Below are positions 8,254 to 17,165 of a stretch of 55,216 nt of DNA, piece by piece; the stretch's first letter is position 1; every line of letters starts with the position of its first letter. The notes under the pieces are model-generated. The model was not told the DNA's origin. It saw only the letters and a program-made list of their open reading frames with translations, and ran no database searches. Source of the stretch: Acidobacteriota bacterium. Its GTDB lineage: Bacteria > Acidobacteriota > Terriglobia > Bryobacterales > Bryobacteraceae. The position numbers and the translations under genes are program-made. The DNA is taken from assembly GCA_016213725.1 (NCBI GenBank), contig JACQZS010000148.1, forward strand, positions 1 through 55,216, written 5' to 3'.

Positions 8254-8685
8254 ATGAACCGCCGAGATCTTCTCCGGGCTCCTTTGCTGTTGGCCCTGTC
8301 GAAGCCCTGCTGCGAACTGCCCGTTCTGCAACCACAGGCTTACCAGAAGCGTGGCTCTTCGCTCGTCATCGACCTGCGGCAGGCCGCGCATCTGAAGAAA
8401 GTGGGCGGTGCCGCGCTCGTCCGCGACGAGGCCCGGCAACTCTACCTGATCCTGGCCCAGACTGCGCCTGGGGAGTTCCATGCCTGGCATGGAGCCTGCA
8501 CGCACGGGGGCGCGCCCCTGGCCTTCGATGCCCGCCATGGCACTGCGCTGTGCACCAGCGTCGGCCACTCCGAATTCAACCCGCAGGGCGAGGTGGTGCG
8601 TGGTCCGGCGCCCAAACCGGTCAGAATCTTCCCCGTGCAGCGCGCTGGCAATACCCTCACCGTCCAACTGGAGGCGGCACAATGA
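8254..8685 (+). CDS. secreted Rieske [2Fe-2S]-like protein with altered second motif
   Basis: This 143-residue protein starts at ATG 8254 behind GAGGAAA. The N-terminus (MNRRDLLRAPLLLAL) resembles a Tat signal with an arginine pair. The fold is Rieske-like: the first cluster motif is C82-T-H84-G-G-A-P-L and the second region is C100-T-S-V-G-H105-S-E-F-N. Normal Rieske proteins have Cys-x2-His in the second motif; here the spacing is Cys-x4-His, while the flanking sequence (SEFN, then G-VVRGPAPKPV) aligns normally. It may still bind a cluster, bind another metal, or be a non-redox relative. It overlaps the SUMF1-domain gene by four bases (ATGA), so the two probably act together. Confidence 0.75.
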   Translation: MNRRDLLRAPLLLALSKPCCELPVLQPQAYQKRGSSLVIDLRQAAHLKKVGGAALVRDEARQLYLILAQTAPGEFHAWHGACTHGGAPLAFDARHGTALCTSVGHSEFNPQGEVVRGPAPKPVRIFPVQRAGNTLTVQLEAAQ

Positions 8686-9383
8686 AACCCTCGCTCCTCG
8701 TCTTCTGCGCCGCGGCGGCGCTCGCCCAGGACCGCGCCTATGTACGCATTCCGGCCGGCAGTTTCCAGCCGGTCGGCGCCGGCGGCCGATCCGCCGATGT
8801 TGCGCAGCCCTTTCTGATGAGCCGCACAGAAGTGACCTACGGTCAGTTCCAACGCTTCGTCTCCGCTACCGGCTACATTACCTACGGCGAACGTCCGGAC
8901 CGCGCACCCGGCTGGCAGAACCACACCTGGCGCGCACCCGGTTTCCCGTCCGAGCCGCGCCAGCCCGTAGTCTGGGTCACCGCGGCAGACGCCGAGGCCT
9001 ACTGCCGCTGGGATGGAGGCCGCTTGCCGACTGAAATCGAATGGGAGCACGCCTCGCGCGCCGGCTCCGCCGCGCCGCATCACTTCGGCAAGAGTCTGGA
9101 CCCGCGCTATGTCTGGTACCGCGAGAACTCGCAAGGCCGGCTCCCCAGGGCCGGAACCAGACGCCCCAACGCCTGGGGGCTGCACGACATGGAAGGCAGC
9201 GTCTGGGAACTCGTCCTGCTCAATGAGAAGACGCCGGTTCTCCGCGGCGGCTCCTGGATGAACTGCCCCGCCATCTCCCCCTGGGCACAGGACAAGCCCA
9301 TCTATCGCCGGCCGTTGACTGGAGCGCCGAACCACCGCGACAACGACATCGGCTTCCGCTGCGTCCGCGAGGCGCTGCGCTAG
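8682..9383 (+). CDS. secreted SUMF1/formylglycine-generating-enzyme-like domain protein
   Basis: This protein of 233 residues has a short signal peptide (about 1-16). The remainder is a single FGE-sulfatase (SUMF1) domain: an IPAGSF opening, FLMSRTEVTYGQFQRF, RLPTEIEWEHASRAG, then VLRGGSW and a final DIGFRC. True FGEs that activate sulfatases carry a Cys-x4-Cys pair shortly after GGSW. Here only one cysteine follows (MNCP), so oxidation of sulfatase cysteine is unlikely. Such proteins often bind ligands or belong to other oxidase branches. The start is ATG 8682, coupled by ATGA overlap to the Rieske-like gene. The sulfatase at 38432 is far away. Confidence 0.82.
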   Translation: MKPSLLVFCAAAALAQDRAYVRIPAGSFQPVGAGGRSADVAQPFLMSRTEVTYGQFQRFVSATGYITYGERPDRAPGWQNHTWRAPGFPSEPRQPVVWVTAADAEAYCRWDGGRLPTEIEWEHASRAGSAAPHHFGKSLDPRYVWYRENSQGRLPRAGTRRPNAWGLHDMEGSVWELVLLNEKTPVLRGGSWMNCPAISPWAQDKPIYRRPLTGAPNHRDNDIGFRCVREALR

Positions 9384-9404
9384 GCCCATCCGCGACGCAC
9401 AAGC

Positions 9405-11351
9405 CTAAGCTCCGTGCGCGTCTTCCAGATACGTGTAGCCGTACAGCCCTTCTTCGTAGAACTTCAGCAGCCGCCCGGATTCGCCGTAGCCGATCTTGCC
9501 TTCCATGACGGCCGCTTCCACGTCCCGGCGGAACTGCTCCAGCAGGTTGCCGGCTGAGAACTGCACGTACGCCAACACCTCTTTCACCGAATCGCCGCGG
9601 ATCACCGCTTCCAGAATCGGCTTGTTCTCCTCGTTCACGCGCACATGCACGGCATGCGTGTCGCCGAACAGGTTATGCAGGTCGCCCAGAATCTCCTGGT
9701 AGGCCCCCACCAGGAATGCCGCCAGGTAATAGGGGTCTCCGTTGAAGGAGTGCAGAGGGAGCGTCTTCTTCACATCGCGACGGTCAATGAACTGGTCCAC
9801 TTTCCCGTCGCTGTCGCACGAGATATCGCCCAGCACCGCGCTGCGGCCCGGCTGCTGCTCCAGCCGGTGAATCGGCATGATGGGGAACAGCTGCTTCACC
9901 GCCCAGCTGTCCGGCATGCTCTGGAACAGCGAGAAGTTGCAGAAATACGTGTCCGACAACATCCCTTCCAGGCCTTCCAATTCTTCCGGGAAGACGTCCA
10001 GTTGCTTGGCCATGCCCAGCACGCGCCGGCAGATCAGCCAGTACATGTTTTCCGCCGTGCATCGCTGCTTGAGCGGCAGATACCCCAATGAGAACAGGTT
10101 CAGGGCCGAATCCAGCGCCTGCTGCGCGTCGTGAAAACTCTCCAGCAGGTTCTTCGAACTCAGGCTCTTGTAGGTTTCGAGCAGGTCGATGAGCGGCTGC
10201 TCCACATCGTCCGTCAGTTCGCCGGGGACTTCTTCTTCGCCGTAGCCTGAGACGCCCAGAACGTTGAACACCAGCACGCTGTGATAGGCGGCAATCGCCC
10301 GGCCGCTCTCGCTCACGATGGTAGGATGCGGCACTTCCGCCTCGTCGCACACATTTTGCACGTGGTAGACGATGTCGTTCGCGTACTCCTGCAGCGAGTA
10401 GTTCACGCTCGATTCAAAGTCCGTCTGTGAGCCGTCGTAGTCGATGCCCAGCCCGCCGCCTACGTCCAGGAACTCCAGCCCGGCGCCCTGCTTCTTTAGC
10501 TCCACGTACACCCGCGCCGCTTCAATCACCGCGCCCTTGATCGGGCGGATGTTGGTGATCTGCGAGCCCAGGTGGAAGTGCAGCAGCTTCAGGCAATCCT
10601 CCATCCCTGCCGCCTTCAGCGTCTCCACCGCGCGCACGGCTTCGGTCACCGTCAGCCCGAACTTCGAGCGGTAACCGCCCGAGGACTTCCAGCGCCCTGA
10701 CCCGCGGCTCGCCAGCTTCACGCGCAGCCCGATGGTCGGCCGCACGCCCAAGGCTTCCGCCTTGCGGATGATCAGTTCCAGTTCGGTGAACTTCTCCACC
10801 ACCGGTGTGATGTCGCGGCCAATCTTCTTGGCCAGCATGCACATCTCGATATATTCGTCGTCCTTGAACCCGTTGCAGATGATGGGCGTTGAATTGTCGG
10901 CAATCGCCACCACCGCCAGCAGTTCCGGCTTGGAACCCGCCTCCAGCCCGAAGCCGTACTCGCGCCCGAAGCGGTTGATCTCTTCCACTACCTGCCGCTG
11001 CTGGTTCACCTTGATCGGATACACGCAGCGGTACGAACCCTTGTAGTTGTGCTCCGCGATGGCGGCCACGAAGACATTGCGCAGCTCTTTTACCTGGTAG
11101 CCCAGGATCTCTGGAAACCGCAGCAGGATGGGAGGATCGATCCCGCGCAGCACCAGCGTGTCCACCAGCCGCTTCAGGTCCACGAACCGGTGGGCTTCCC
11201 GCGTCGGGTGCACCAGGACATGCCCGTCGTTGCCGACGGAAAAGTACCCCTTGCCCCAGCGGTCGATGTCATAGAGTTCTTTTGCGTCGACGACGGTCCA
11301 GCGGTCGGACGGCTCCCACACGGGCGGAGTGTCTGGCAGTTTCAGATTCAA
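9405..11351 (-). CDS. speA: biosynthetic arginine decarboxylase
   Basis: SpeA is a PLP-dependent fold III decarboxylase turning arginine into agmatine, the first step of a putrescine/spermidine route. The 648-residue protein has the expected length. The PLP lysine is K114 in YPIKVNQQ. It also has the conserved FGLEAGSKPEL, SGGYRSKFGLT, LLHFHLGSQI and LDVGGGLGIDYDGS blocks and the C-terminal MPIHRL region. The start appears to be TTG 11351; a GGGGAGG lies about 13 bases upstream, so the exact start is a little uncertain. The gene is convergent with the SUMF1 gene (21 bases) and divergent from the small secreted protein at 11420. No other polyamine genes are adjacent. Confidence 0.96.
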   Translation of the reverse strand: MNLKLPDTPPVWEPSDRWTVVDAKELYDIDRWGKGYFSVGNDGHVLVHPTREAHRFVDLKRLVDTLVLRGIDPPILLRFPEILGYQVKELRNVFVAAIAEHNYKGSYRCVYPIKVNQQRQVVEEINRFGREYGFGLEAGSKPELLAVVAIADNSTPIICNGFKDDEYIEMCMLAKKIGRDITPVVEKFTELELIIRKAEALGVRPTIGLRVKLASRGSGRWKSSGGYRSKFGLTVTEAVRAVETLKAAGMEDCLKLLHFHLGSQITNIRPIKGAVIEAARVYVELKKQGAGLEFLDVGGGLGIDYDGSQTDFESSVNYSLQEYANDIVYHVQNVCDEAEVPHPTIVSESGRAIAAYHSVLVFNVLGVSGYGEEEVPGELTDDVEQPLIDLLETYKSLSSKNLLESFHDAQQALDSALNLFSLGYLPLKQRCTAENMYWLICRRVLGMAKQLDVFPEELEGLEGMLSDTYFCNFSLFQSMPDSWAVKQLFPIMPIHRLEQQPGRSAVLGDISCDSDGKVDQFIDRRDVKKTLPLHSFNGDPYYLAAFLVGAYQEILGDLHNLFGDTHAVHVRVNEENKPILEAVIRGDSVKEVLAYVQFSAGNLLEQFRRDVEAAVMEGKIGYGESGRLLKFYEEGLYGYTYLEDAHGA

Positions 11352-11419
11352 TTCAGGTTCGCAAGCCTCCCCAATCTAACAGTGTGAATAAGATTGAACT
11401 AGGGGGCAACTGGATTTTC

Positions 11420-11821
11420 ATGACAGCGCTCAGGCTGTTGCGGATCTTTACAGTGGCGGCCATGGCGGTTCAGGCTCAAACCGCCATCCTGGAGTGCGTC
11501 TCTGCAGCCAACGCGAGCGGCCGCTTTCGTCTGGTCTTCCGCATTCCTGGCGCCGGTCTGCCCAGAGTCGAACGCGCCACCCTCTTTCTCCGCGTCAGCG
11601 CTGGCTCAGCGCCCCAATCCCTGAAACTCAACGGCAGGACAACTTCTGCCGTGCCCCAGGAAAGGGGCTGGCTCACCGTTGCAGTACCCATCCGCGATGC
11701 CCTGAAACCGCTGAAACTCGAAACGGGAGGAGTTGCCATTCACGGTTGCGCCAACCGCGAAAACGCACCCTACCTCGTCATCGAACAAACGTCACCCCCG
11801 CGCGGCCGGCAAGACAAGTAA
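11420..11821 (+). CDS. small secreted beta-rich protein, unknown function
   Basis: This 133-residue protein has a signal peptide (about 1-21, ending VQAQ). The mature part alternates short hydrophobic strands, for example [15 protein letters not shown] and LVIEQT, as in a small beta-sandwich. The layout faintly resembles DNRLRE/CBM96-like domains, but the family is not established. Two cysteines (in ILECVS and IHGCAN) could form a disulfide. The start ATG 11420 was chosen for the signal peptide; AGGGGG lies 13 bases upstream, which is long. The next gene, an SDR, starts 10 bases after the stop and may be in the same transcript. Confidence 0.6.
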   Translation: MTALRLLRIFTVAAMAVQAQTAILECVSAANASGRFRLVFRIPGAGLPRVERATLFLRVSAGSAPQSLKLNGRTTSAVPQERGWLTVAVPIRDALKPLKLETGGVAIHGCANRENAPYLVIEQTSPPRGRQDK

Positions 11822-11831
11822 GATCGGATCT

Positions 11832-12605
11832 ATGACCGCTCTTCCCCTCCAGTCGAAGACCGCCCTCGTCACCGGCGCCAGCAAGGGCGTCGGCAAGGGC
11901 ATCGCTCTTGAACTGGCTCGCCAGGGCGCCGATGTTGCCGTCAACTACAACAGCGACGCCGAAGGCGCTGCCGCCACTGTTCAAACGATCCAGGCCATGG
12001 GCCGCCGAGCCATCGCGGTGCAGGGCAACGTCGGTAAGAAAGCTGACGTCGATGCCGTCTTCGACCGCGTCCTTGCCGAATTCGGCCGCCTGGACATCCT
12101 GGTGAACAACGCCGGCATCCAGACGTGGAAGCCCCTCCTGGAATTAGAGGAAGCCGAGTGGGACCGCGTCCTCTCCGTCAATCTCAAGGGCTGCTTCCTG
12201 TGCACACAGCGCGCCGCCCGTGCCATGAAGGATTCCGGCATCGGTTCCATCGTCAACATCGGCTCCGGCTGCAACAAATGGGCGTTCCCCAATCTGGTGG
12301 ACTACACCGCCTCCAAGGGCGGCATCGAACAGTTCACTAAAGTCGCCGCAGTGGAACTCGGCCCGCTGGGCATCCGCGTCAACTGCGTGGCTCCCGGCGC
12401 CATCGAAATCGAACGGACCCAGAATGAGGCGGGTGACTACGCCGGCACCTGGTCCAGACTCACCCCACGGCGCCGCGTCGGTCTTCCCGCCGACGTCGCC
12501 CATGCCGTTGCCTTTCTTTGCGAAGACAAGACCGATTTCATCACCGGCCAGACCATATGGGTGGACGGCGGCCTCTTCACTCGCCCCGCGTGGCCGTACG
12601 ACTAG
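11832..12605 (+). CDS. short-chain dehydrogenase/reductase (SDR family)
   Basis: This is a classical NAD(P)-dependent SDR of 257 residues. The cofactor motif TGASKGVG is at residues 14-21, NNAG at 92-95, catalytic Ser145 in NIGSG, and catalytic Tyr158/Lys162 in YTASK. The C-terminus has the [22 protein letters not shown] block typical of FabG and glucose 1-dehydrogenase-like enzymes. The residue after the first beta strands (VNYNSD) is compatible with NADP use. The substrate, probably a sugar or acyl alcohol/ketone, cannot be assigned. The last 29 bases overlap the 3' end of the convergent polysaccharide deacetylase gene. Confidence 0.9.
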   Translation: MTALPLQSKTALVTGASKGVGKGIALELARQGADVAVNYNSDAEGAAATVQTIQAMGRRAIAVQGNVGKKADVDAVFDRVLAEFGRLDILVNNAGIQTWKPLLELEEAEWDRVLSVNLKGCFLCTQRAARAMKDSGIGSIVNIGSGCNKWAFPNLVDYTASKGGIEQFTKVAAVELGPLGIRVNCVAPGAIEIERTQNEAGDYAGTWSRLTPRRRVGLPADVAHAVAFLCEDKTDFITGQTIWVDGGLFTRPAWPYD

Positions 12606-13968
12606 CAGCCAGCCGCGCCGGCTTCAGAGTCCAGGCCTGCAGCCGGGCCATCTCCAGCAGCGACTCCGGTGCGAAACCCTCCGGATGGATCACCCAGTTG
12701 TAGAGCTTCTGCGCGTCCCTGCCGATGTACCGCTCAATGTCCAGCCGCCCGGCTCGGACTTTCACCAGGCCCGCGCCTGAATCGGCCGCCAGCGTTGCCG
12801 CGAAGTCGGGCAGGGAGATGGCCTGGGCCCCCGTCCACACCTGGTCCGGCAGACGCCCTGTCTTTCTGACAAACGCCGCGGCGTCCGCCTTGGCCCGTTC
12901 AAACAGAGCCCGCGGAATCTCAGTTCGCGCGTCGGTCGATGCTACGCGCCGCAGCGGTCCGTCCACATGCTGTGGAGGAAGCCCGAGGAGCGTCAGCAAC
13001 TGATCCGCCGCCGAGAATCCATCCCGCGTGTCGATGCTCTCCGCCAGGTGCCGCGCCGTCGCCACGGGCGCCGCCTGATCCCGCGGTTCAAACAGCGCCG
13101 GCAGGTCGCGCGAAGTCACAATCCGGACGCCCGGCGTCGCCCGCGCATGGTCCACGAAATCGAAGAAGATCCGGTATGCCTGCCGCCGCGACTCTTCCGT
13201 CCGCAATGGCGGGCGCTGCCACGATTCCCGCTCCGGATTCGCGCCGTGCGAGAAGTTCACCGCATCCCAGAACTTGGTCGCCGCCCACTCCGTCGGGTGA
13301 TAGTAGGTCTGCACCACGCCGTCCTGCTGGCGTGCTGAGGCAATCGCCGCGTCGAACCGGCGCTTGGCGTCCTCCAGTTTTGAGGCATCGTCCAATCCGG
13401 CGCGCACTGTATGCGGACCGAGATTGAACACATACAGCATTCCCCCGAACCAGAACGGTCTCTGGTTCAAGCCCACCTGTCCAGCGTCGTCCATGTAGAC
13501 GCGCACGCCCCACTCACGTAGCGCCAGATTCGCCTGCGGAGCCCAGGAATTGCCCGGCTGTCCGAAGCAGCTCGGCGTCACATGGAAGATCCGCTCCACG
13601 TCGTCGAATCCCGCCCGCTCCCGCCTGGCAAACTCCGCCGCTCCGTCGAGCAGCCCCATCTGCGACAAATACTCAGCCGGAGCCGGATGAACGCTGTGGA
13701 AGTTCGTGTGATAGCCGATGTCGTGCGCCGAAAGCGCCTGCACCACGTCGCCGCGTCCCCGCTGCTCCAGCACCCGCGCCTTCTCGCCCACCACTTTGAA
13801 GGTGGCCCGGACGCCCCGCTGGGTGAGCCCACGCGCCAGCTCCAGCGCCACGTCGTCCGAAGCCGGTTCCACGAAGTCTTCCGTGTCGAACCAAAGCAGC
13901 CAATATACCGGCTTCTGCGCCGAAGCCATCAAGCCAAGAGACACGAGGAGAGCCAGCAGTCGCAGCAT
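12577..13968 (-). CDS. exported polysaccharide deacetylase-like protein (NodB/CE4 type)
   Basis: This 463-residue protein has a signal peptide (about 1-18, ending ASAQ). The N-terminal part shows CE4 motifs: DTED at the start of the barrel (motif 1) and a metal-binding H-T-N-F-H in the [10 protein letters not shown] segment (motif 2). A later TYYHPTEW may supply the motif-5 histidine. The domain is therefore a divergent NodB homology domain that may remove acetyl groups from a glycan. The region around residues 350-420 has a GRLPDQVW...ISLPDF arrangement reminiscent of pseudomurein-binding repeats, a tentative wall-binding module. Its 3' end overlaps the SDR gene on the other strand by 29 bases. 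Confidence 0.75.
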   Translation of the reverse strand: MLRLLALLVSLGLMASAQKPVYWLLWFDTEDFVEPASDDVALELARGLTQRGVRATFKVVGEKARVLEQRGRGDVVQALSAHDIGYHTNFHSVHPAPAEYLSQMGLLDGAAEFARRERAGFDDVERIFHVTPSCFGQPGNSWAPQANLALREWGVRVYMDDAGQVGLNQRPFWFGGMLYVFNLGPHTVRAGLDDASKLEDAKRRFDAAIASARQQDGVVQTYYHPTEWAATKFWDAVNFSHGANPERESWQRPPLRTEESRRQAYRIFFDFVDHARATPGVRIVTSRDLPALFEPRDQAAPVATARHLAESIDTRDGFSAADQLLTLLGLPPQHVDGPLRRVASTDARTEIPRALFERAKADAAAFVRKTGRLPDQVWTGAQAISLPDFAATLAADSGAGLVKVRAGRLDIERYIGRDAQKLYNWVIHPEGFAPESLLEMARLQAWTLKPARLAASRTATRGE

Positions 13969-13993
13969 CTCCCTATTCTATTGATTTGGCGCC

Positions 13994-15100
13994 CTAGGCT
14001 TTCCGCTCCAGCAGCCAGACGCACTTCTCCAGCCGTGAGTCCCCGGTGCCGTCGTTCACCGCATACTGGAATCCCGCCATGTATCCGCGCTGCACGCGGC
14101 CCGACCACAGCGACGCTCCGGCATGGACTCCGTCCTTCCGCAGAGCGTAGAAATTGATGTCGAACTTGGAGAGCTTCGCCGGATCGTTGCGGTAGCTCTT
14201 CGCGATCCGCTTCAGCACGTCCAGGCATGCGTCTTTCGGCTCCATGCCGTGGCGCATGTTCTCCACAATCGCGTGCGCGCCGACCACGCGGATGTTCTCT
14301 TCGCCGCGTCCGGTGGATCCCGCCGCGCCTATTTCCTGATCGACGAACACGCCCGCGCCGATAATTGGCGAGTCGCCCACACGCCCTGGAATCTTCCACG
14401 CCATCCCGCTGGTGGTCGTCGTGCCCGACATTTCCCCCTTGGCGTTCAGCGCCAGGCAGTTGATCGTCCCCGTGGTGGGGAAATGCGCCATCTCGAAGGC
14501 CCAGGCGATCATCTCGTCGGAAGCCTCCGGCCAGATCTGCCGCAGCGCCGCAGCCTGTTTGGCAGTTGGCGCCGGCGCGTCGAGCCCGTCCGTCCAGTTG
14601 TTGTTCCCTTCCGCATCGCGCAGCGACTGCTTCCAAGCCATCCACGCCATCCGCGAGCGTTCCGTGAGAAGGTTGATCTCCGGAACCCCCCACGCCCGCG
14701 CAAATCGCGTGGCGCCCTCGCCCGCCATCATCACGTGGTCTGTCTGCTACATCACCATCTTGGCCAGCCGCGCAACGTTCTTGATGTTCCGCACGCTGGC
14801 CACCGATCCGGCGCGCCGCGTCGGCCCATGCATCACGCTGGCGTCCAACTCCACCACGCCTTCTTCGTTCGGCAGTCCGCCGTAGCCCACCGACGTATCG
14901 TTAGGGTCATCCTCCACTAACGTCACACCCTGCACCACCGCTTCCAGCGTGTCTCCGCCCGACTTCAACACCTCCATGGCCTTCGCGCAGGCCTTCGTGC
15001 CGTTGGCGCTGGAGATCACGATGTTCCTTGGTGAAGCCTGTGCCGCCTGCGCGGCCGCCGGCAAAGCGGCACTCGTCACGATCCAATCACGTCTGCGCAT
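13994..15100 (-). pseudogene. glycosylasparaginase (Ntn hydrolase) interrupted by one in-frame TAG
   Basis: The translated frame reads as a full N4-(beta-N-acetylglucosaminyl)-L-asparaginase from ATG 15100 to 13994, with an N-terminal Arg-rich (MRRRDW) signal. A TAG at 14749-14747 stops translation after KMVM, and the same frame resumes with QTDHVMMAGEGA. The family usually has a residue such as Glu at this place (VMExTDH), so a single GAG-to-TAG change would explain it. Both halves keep family blocks: SVGYGGLPNEEGVVELD in the first, and the self-cleavage Thr region (TTGTINCLA) and GRVGDSPIIGAG in the second. No frameshift is needed. It may be a recent pseudogene, a sequencing error, or a readthrough case. 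An internal ATG at 14719 could restart translation, but without the N-terminal half the enzyme would be incomplete. Confidence 0.85.
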
Positions 15101-15191
15101 TGTTGGGACACCCCTTCGGCGTTCGGTACACTGAATATTCTGGGACTTGGGGTGGGAACGGCGCAAGCCGCATTGATTCAACGAGGAAATC

Positions 15192-16472
15192 ATGCAGGAA
15201 ATCATCCAGCCGGCCAGCCGGCTTCAGGGCAGCATCCGGCTGCCGGGCGATAAGTCGATCTCCCATCGCTATGCCATGCTCGCCTCAGTGGCTGATGGCG
15301 TCACTACCATTCGCAATTACTCTTCGGGGGCGGATTGCCACTCCACGCTCGGCTGCGTCCGCACCCTCGGCATCCCGGTGGAACTCGAAGGCCGTGAAGT
15401 GAAAGTCCACGGCCGTGGTCTCCGCGGCTATGCCGCGCCGGCGCAGGACCTCGACGCCGGCAACTCCGGCTCCACCATTCGCATGCTTTCCGGCCTGCTC
15501 GCGGGCCAGTGTTTCACCAGCCGTCTCATCGGTGACGAGAGCCTCTCCCGCCGCCCCATGCAGCGCATCATGAAGCCGCTCGAGGAAATGGGCGCCGCCA
15601 TTGTCGCCCGCGACGGCAAGTTCCCGCCCATAGAAATCCACGGTGCGGCGCTTCGTCCGCTCGATTACGCCATGCCGGTCGCCAGCGCCCAGGTCAAGAG
15701 CTGCGTCCTCCTCGCCGGCCTCCTCGCCGAAGGCCGCACTACGGTCCGCGAACCCGCGAAGACACGCGACCACACCGAAGTGGCCCTGCGCGAGTTCGGA
15801 GTCGAGGTGGAGTCCGGCGCCGGCTGGGCCAGCGTCACCGGTCCTGCCCGCCTTGAGGCCCGCGAACTCACCGTTCCCGGCGATCTCTCTTCCGCCGCTT
15901 TCTTCCTCGTCGCCGCTGCTCTCCTGCCTGGTTCCGAACTGGTTCTTGAAGGCGTCGGCCTCAATCCCACCCGGGCTGCTCTCATCGACTTTCTCGTCGC
16001 TGCCGGCGTCCAGATCGCCATCCTCGATATTCAGATGAAGCATGGCGAGCCTGTCGGCGATCTGCGTGTCCGCGGCTCCCGCCTGAAAGGCGGCGTCATC
16101 GAGAAGGGGCTCGCCGCTGCATTGATCGATGAAATCCCCGTTCTTGCCATTCTCGGAGCCGCCAGCGACGAAGGCCTGATTGTGAAGGACGCGGCAGAAC
16201 TCCGCGTCAAAGAGACCGATCGCATTGATACCGTCGCCCACAATCTCCGCAACATGGGCGTAGCCATTGAAACCGCCGCCGACGGCTTCCACGTTCCCGG
16301 CAAACAGAGTTTCCAGGGCGCCACCGTCAACAGCTATGGAGACCATCGCATCGCCATGGCCTTCGCCGTCGCCGGCCTGGCCGCCGGCGGCCCCGTCACT
16401 ATCGAAGGATCGGAAGCTGCTTCCGTCTCTTTCCCCGAGTTTTGGAGTACACTGCGTGATATCGCGGGGTGA
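15192..16472 (+). CDS. aroA: 3-phosphoshikimate 1-carboxyvinyltransferase (EPSP synthase), class II-like
   Basis: AroA transfers enolpyruvate from PEP to shikimate-3-phosphate in aromatic amino acid synthesis. The 426-residue protein is full length and starts at ATG 15192 behind GAGGAAATC. Motifs include LPGDKSISHR (Lys21), LDAGNSGSTIRMLSG, RRPMQRIMKPLEEMGA, SAQVKS, TRDHTEVALREFG, GLNPTR and VKETDRI. The four short motifs reported for glyphosate-insensitive class II enzymes (GDKS, SAQxK, RxHxE, NxTR) are all present. The classification is by motif only; inhibitor response is not shown. The following kinase gene overlaps its end by 17 bases if it starts at GTG 16456. Confidence 0.96.
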   Translation: MQEIIQPASRLQGSIRLPGDKSISHRYAMLASVADGVTTIRNYSSGADCHSTLGCVRTLGIPVELEGREVKVHGRGLRGYAAPAQDLDAGNSGSTIRMLSGLLAGQCFTSRLIGDESLSRRPMQRIMKPLEEMGAAIVARDGKFPPIEIHGAALRPLDYAMPVASAQVKSCVLLAGLLAEGRTTVREPAKTRDHTEVALREFGVEVESGAGWASVTGPARLEARELTVPGDLSSAAFFLVAAALLPGSELVLEGVGLNPTRAALIDFLVAAGVQIAILDIQMKHGEPVGDLRVRGSRLKGGVIEKGLAAALIDEIPVLAILGAASDEGLIVKDAAELRVKETDRIDTVAHNLRNMGVAIETAADGFHVPGKQSFQGATVNSYGDHRIAMAFAVAGLAAGGPVTIEGSEAASVSFPEFWSTLRDIAG

Positions 16473-17157
16473 GCCAATCATCGTGAGCGAGGGGAACTTA
16501 CCAGAAGACACATTGCAGGCCAGCGACCTGACGCTTCCAGGCCTCGTCCACGATCTCAACAATGTCTTCGAAACCATCTCCGAAGCGGCCGAGGTGATCG
16601 GTGACGATCCGCGTTGGGCCGGTATCGCCGGAGCCATTCAACGCAGCGTCGATCACGGCCGCCGCATTGTTGGCTGCTATGCCGGCCAGAGCCGCGTCGG
16701 CCCCGAACTCGACGGCATCGTCGAACGCGCCGCCACGTTCCTTCAGGACTTCCTCACGCACATGACAGGCGGTAAGGTCTCTGTCACCCGCAGGATTGAG
16801 GACGGCCTCCGCGTGCAGGGCGCCCCAAATGACTGGGAGCGCGTTTTCATGAATCTCTTCCTCAACGCCGCCCAGGCGATGAGGGAAAGCGGCGGCGGCG
16901 AGATCTCCGTGGATGCCCGCCTCGAAGACAACGCCGTCTTCGTCCAGGTGGCCGACACCGGCCCCGGCATCCCGGACGCCATCCTCTCCAAAATCTTCCG
17001 CCCCCGCTTCTCCACGAAGTCCAAGCAGACTGGGCTCGGCCTGCATATCGTCTACACGATCGTGAAGGACAACGGCGGCACGGTGAAAGCAGCGAATCGC
17101 GAAGAGGGGACCGGAGCCGTTTTCACCATCCTCGCCCCGGCCGTAGCCGGCGACTGA
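16456..17157 (+). CDS. small soluble sensor histidine kinase (kinase core only)
   Basis: This 233-residue protein from GTG 16456 (TTTTGGAG eight bases upstream) overlaps aroA by 17 bases; a GTG at 16483 is an alternative start. There is no membrane segment or input domain. An H-box is seen as GLVHDLNNVFETIS. The ATPase domain has N-box MNLFLNAAQAM, G1 VADTGPGIPD, an F-box-like IFRPRFSTK and G2 GLGLHIVYTIV. It is thus a stripped-down kinase, perhaps taking input from a partner protein. It is convergent (8 bases) with the hybrid kinase at 17166; no ordinary response regulator is nearby. Coupling to aroA may be incidental. Confidence 0.82.
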   Translation: MISRGEPIIVSEGNLPEDTLQASDLTLPGLVHDLNNVFETISEAAEVIGDDPRWAGIAGAIQRSVDHGRRIVGCYAGQSRVGPELDGIVERAATFLQDFLTHMTGGKVSVTRRIEDGLRVQGAPNDWERVFMNLFLNAAQAMRESGGGEISVDARLEDNAVFVQVADTGPGIPDAILSKIFRPRFSTKSKQTGLGLHIVYTIVKDNGGTVKAANREEGTGAVFTILAPAVAGD

Positions 17158-17165
17158 CCGGGCGC

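Noticed and set aside
8682..9383. SUMF1 protein as the activator of the sulfatase at 38432
   Set aside because: The Cys-x4-Cys needed for formylglycine formation is missing, and the genes are 29 kb apart.
14719..14734. The downstream half of the asparaginase as a separate gene
   Set aside because: It would lack the N-terminal half of the Ntn-hydrolase fold, and the frame is continuous with the upstream half except for one TAG.
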